From the NCBI GenBank assembly GCA_964444825.1, contig CAYUIS010000195.1, forward strand, positions 1 through 7,177: a DNA stretch of 7,177 nt. The letters are read 5' to 3'. The notes under the pieces were generated by a model. It was not told where the DNA came from. It made no database searches and saw only the letters and a program-made list of their open reading frames with translations. This DNA is from CAYUIS01 sp964444825 (lineage in GTDB: Bacteria; Chloroflexota; Anaerolineae; B4-G1). This document shows positions 5,532-7,177 of this stretch, in pieces (the first letter of the stretch is position 1; every line of letters starts with the position of its first letter). The translations under genes and the position numbers were made by a program.

Positions 5532-5967
5532 GCACCGCCCTCAAGAAGTAGATGCCGGTTGTCTGACTGCCTGTGTGCAAATGGCACTGGCCCATCTAGA
5601 CATCACAGTCTCTCAGAAAACCCTCAATCGCTTGCTAGAGTTGACGCCCGCCGGTGTCCCCGTATCCCGTCTAGTTCGACTAGAGCGCTACGGCGTCCGT
5701 GTTGAGCTGCTTCGAGGCACATTGGACGACTTGATCCATACCGTAGACCAAGATATGCCTCCTATCGTCTTTGTGAGCACCGACCCACTACCTTATTGGT
5801 CGTCGAACGCACAACACGCACTTCTGATCAGCGGGTATGATGGCGATGACTTGTTGATTAACGACCCGGCCTTTCCGACTGCCCCCCAACAAGTCAACGC
5901 TGCCTCGTTCTGCCTGGCCTGGGACGAGTTCGACAACCGCTATGCTGTACTTGGCCGCACAGATTGA
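5506..5967 (+). CDS. stand-alone C39-like (papain-fold) cysteine peptidase
   Basis: The product is 153 aa, about the size of one C39 domain. Q13 (oxyanion hole) is followed exactly six residues later by the catalytic C19, and C23 sits at the +4 position that is often Cys in C39 domains (QEVDAGCLTACVQMAL). The catalytic His (H104) and Asp (D120) lie in QHALLISGYDGDDLLINDPA with the family's H-x15-D-P spacing. The usual D-C-G around the nucleophile is G-C-L here. C39 domains cleave leader peptides after double glycine and are normally the N-terminal part of exporters; this one has no membrane anchor and no exporter fused. It overlaps the 116-aa gene by 26 bp. ATG 5506 was preferred; TTG 5500 is two codons upstream. 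Neither has a strong ribosome site, fitting translational coupling. An ABC exporter follows. A C39_2-type housekeeping peptidase or a non-proteolytic relative is possible. Confidence 0.85.
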   Translation: MPKRWLTIEHRPQEVDAGCLTACVQMALAHLDITVSQKTLNRLLELTPAGVPVSRLVRLERYGVRVELLRGTLDDLIHTVDQDMPPIVFVSTDPLPYWSSNAQHALLISGYDGDDLLINDPAFPTAPQQVNAASFCLAWDEFDNRYAVLGRTD

Positions 5968-6027
5968 AGGAACTAGCAGTTGCGCGAAACATGCAGAACA
6001 GATAGAACAGCGGTTGTTAGTGATCTT

Positions 6028-6041
6028 GGCCCTTGCGGGCC
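6028..6041 (+). terminator. GC-rich hairpin after the peptidase gene, possible attenuator or weak terminator
   Basis: GGCCC (6028-6032) and GGGCC (6037-6041) form a 5-bp stem with a TTGC loop. CAGCGG (6008-6013) can alternatively pair with CCGCTG (6040-6045), which would compete with it. The nearest T-run (6057-6060) is about 15 nt downstream, too far for a standard terminator. The remainder of 5968-6064 shows no gene. Confidence 0.3.
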
Positions 6042-6064
6042 GCTGCACAAGTCGAGTTTTCTAG

Positions 6065-6145
6065 ACGGCAAAACACATAGAGGTTGGCATCATAGACCAG
6101 ATCATAAAACTCATCCCGTTTGTCAAGCCCTACTGGCGGCGCTCC
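6065..6145 (+). other. upstream in-frame extension of the exporter without a standard start codon
   Basis: In frame with the exporter, codons after the TAG at 6062-6064 read TAKHIEVGIIDQ then IIKLIPFVKPYWRRS into the first TM helix. The second part is a typical exporter N-terminus (L-x-P-F/Y-x-K/R-PYW). AGAGG (6079-6083) lies 8 nt before ATA 6092, where an ATG would fit. Either ATA/ATC serves as start, or the start codon has been mutated. Confidence 0.55.
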
Positions 6146-7174
6146 GTGGTGTCGCTGGTCCTGCTGACGGCCATCGTGTGCATGGACCTGGCCATTCCCC
6201 GCCTGATCCAACGGATCATCGACCAGGGCATCGCCGCCCACAACCAGGCCATCGTCATCCAGACCTCGCTGTGGATGCTCGGCATCTCGGCGCTGAGCGC
6301 TCTTTTCGCCGTCGGCAACAACGTCTTTTCCGTCCAGGTCGGCGAGAGCGTGGCCCGCGACCTGCGTGATGCCCTGTTCGTCAAGATCCAGACCTTTTCC
6401 TTTGGCAATCTCGACCGGCAGAAAACCGGACAGTTGATGGTTCGCCTCACCAGCGACACCAGTGCTCTGCAGCGCCTTGTCCAGATCTCGCTGCGCATCG
6501 GCACGCGTGCCCCGATGTTGATGATCGGCAGCCTGATCCTGATGATCAAGACCGCCCCCAGCCTGGCCCTGACTATGCTGCCGCTGCTGCTCATTACGAT
6601 GGGGGGCGTGGTGTTCTTTGCCGTCAAAATGGAGCCGTTCTTCCGTTCAGTGCAGCAAAAACTGGACCGGCTCAACAACGTGTTGCAGGAAAACATCGCC
6701 GGGGTGCGCCTGGTCAAAGCCTTTGTGCGCGCCAAATATGAGGACACCCGCTTTGAGCAAGCTAACGAAGCCTTCACCGACCATTCGGTACGGGTGATGC
6801 GCTTTATGGCCACCATGTCGCCGGGCCTGACAACCTTTGTCAACATTGGCATCGTGATCGTCATCTGGGCTGGCGGCGCCCAGGCGATCCGCGGCGACCT
6901 GTCGGTGGGGCAGATTGTGGCCTTTATCAATTACCTGCTCACGACCATGACCCCGCTGATCCTGATGACCCGACTGTCGAACGTCTGGGCAAACGGCATG
7001 GCTTCGGCGCGGCGGGTGAACGAGGTACTAGACATCGTTCCCGAAATCCAGGAAAGTCCCGCCGCGCTGACCCTGCCCGACGAGACCCAGGCGCAAGTTG
7101 TGTTCGAAAATGTCGCCTTCCAGTACAGATGTTATTGCTTGTCAAGCGATTGGTCTGAACAGAAGGCAGCCTGA
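6146..7174 (+). pseudogene. ABC exporter: membrane domain only, ATPase domain missing, start codon unclear
   Basis: The 342 codons from GTG 6146 encode a type IV ABC exporter membrane domain: IPRLIQRIIDQGI after TM1, TM2 about 38-58, the coupling-helix region VARDLRDALFVKIQTFSFGN (69-88), RLTSDTSAL, TM3/4 about 120-160, NVLQENIAGVRLVKAFVRA (178-196), TM5 about 228-248, TM6 about 256-277, and SARRVNEVLDIVPE before the linker. The ATPase domain should begin at VVFENVAFQY (318-327), but the frame then reads CYCLSSDWSEQKAA and stops at 7172-7174; no Walker A follows. N-terminal exporter-like residues continue upstream to about 6092 (IIKLIPFVKPYWRRS), yet that frame has no ATG, GTG or TTG between TAG 6062 and 6146. 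An intact relative would be about 580-600 aa and dimeric. It follows the C39 gene on the same strand after 178 bp. It is probably a disrupted gene, unless the end is an assembly artefact. Confidence 0.75.
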
Positions 7175-7177
7175 AGG
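7128..7177. other. sequence foreign to the exporter gene; possible end of an inserted element
   Basis: Homology to ABC exporters stops after Tyr327/Arg328, about 7126-7129. The last ~50 bp are visibly less GC-rich than the gene and give no ATPase motif in any frame. The new sequence begins near TGTTATTGC and holds a short inverted repeat GCTTG-T-CAAGC (7137-7147). It may be the edge of a mobile element, a rearrangement junction or a contig-end error. Too little is visible to name an element. Confidence 0.4.

Noticed and set aside
5980..6369. 129-codon plus-strand frame after the peptidase gene
   Set aside because: Most of it overlaps the exporter in another frame and its translation is His/Arg/Pro/Gly-rich, typical of an out-of-frame reading of GC-rich coding DNA.
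1..7177. tRNA, rRNA or known riboswitch
   Set aside because: No tRNA cloverleaf signature (GGTTCGAATC-like T arm with matching acceptor ends), rRNA-like sequence or recognised riboswitch core was noticed on either strand.

Overview
The window comes from a GC-rich bacterium (roughly 60 % G+C by eye). The short-heptad intergenic repeat, the GHMP kinase style and the mix of Tex, small hypothetical proteins and an ABC exporter would suit a Chloroflexota (Anaerolineae/Caldilineae-like) genome. That assignment is an inference; no rRNA or other marker is present.

Left block (1-3837, + strand). An integral membrane protein, truncated by the window start, carries an internal duplication. It is followed 2 bp later by a GHMP-family sugar kinase (HddA/heptose-7-P-kinase-like). 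The kinase overlaps a complete tex gene through ATGA. All three read as one operon. The tex stop codon lies inside a run of seven degenerate heptamers that fills the start of the convergent intergenic gap.

Middle block (3977-4975). A small helical protein of unknown function (- strand) and an LsrG-like antibiotic-biosynthesis-monooxygenase-fold protein (+ strand) diverge from an intergenic region with a good sigma-70-like promoter on each strand.

Right block (5013-7177, + strand). A perfect 18-bp palindrome sits in the spacer of a promoter with a consensus -10 box. Downstream lie a possible 37-aa micro-ORF, a 116-aa protein with a PepSY-like outline, and a stand-alone C39-type cysteine peptidase whose Gln/Cys/His/Asp residues are all in place. 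These three reading frames overlap one another. An ABC exporter follows. In bacteriocin and leader-peptide export systems a C39 domain is normally fused to the exporter; here peptidase and exporter are separate genes. The exporter looks damaged: its N-terminal coding sequence has no usual start codon, and its reading frame breaks off just where the ATPase domain should begin, about 50 bp before the window ends. The peptidase cassette and the broken exporter are the most interesting part of the window.
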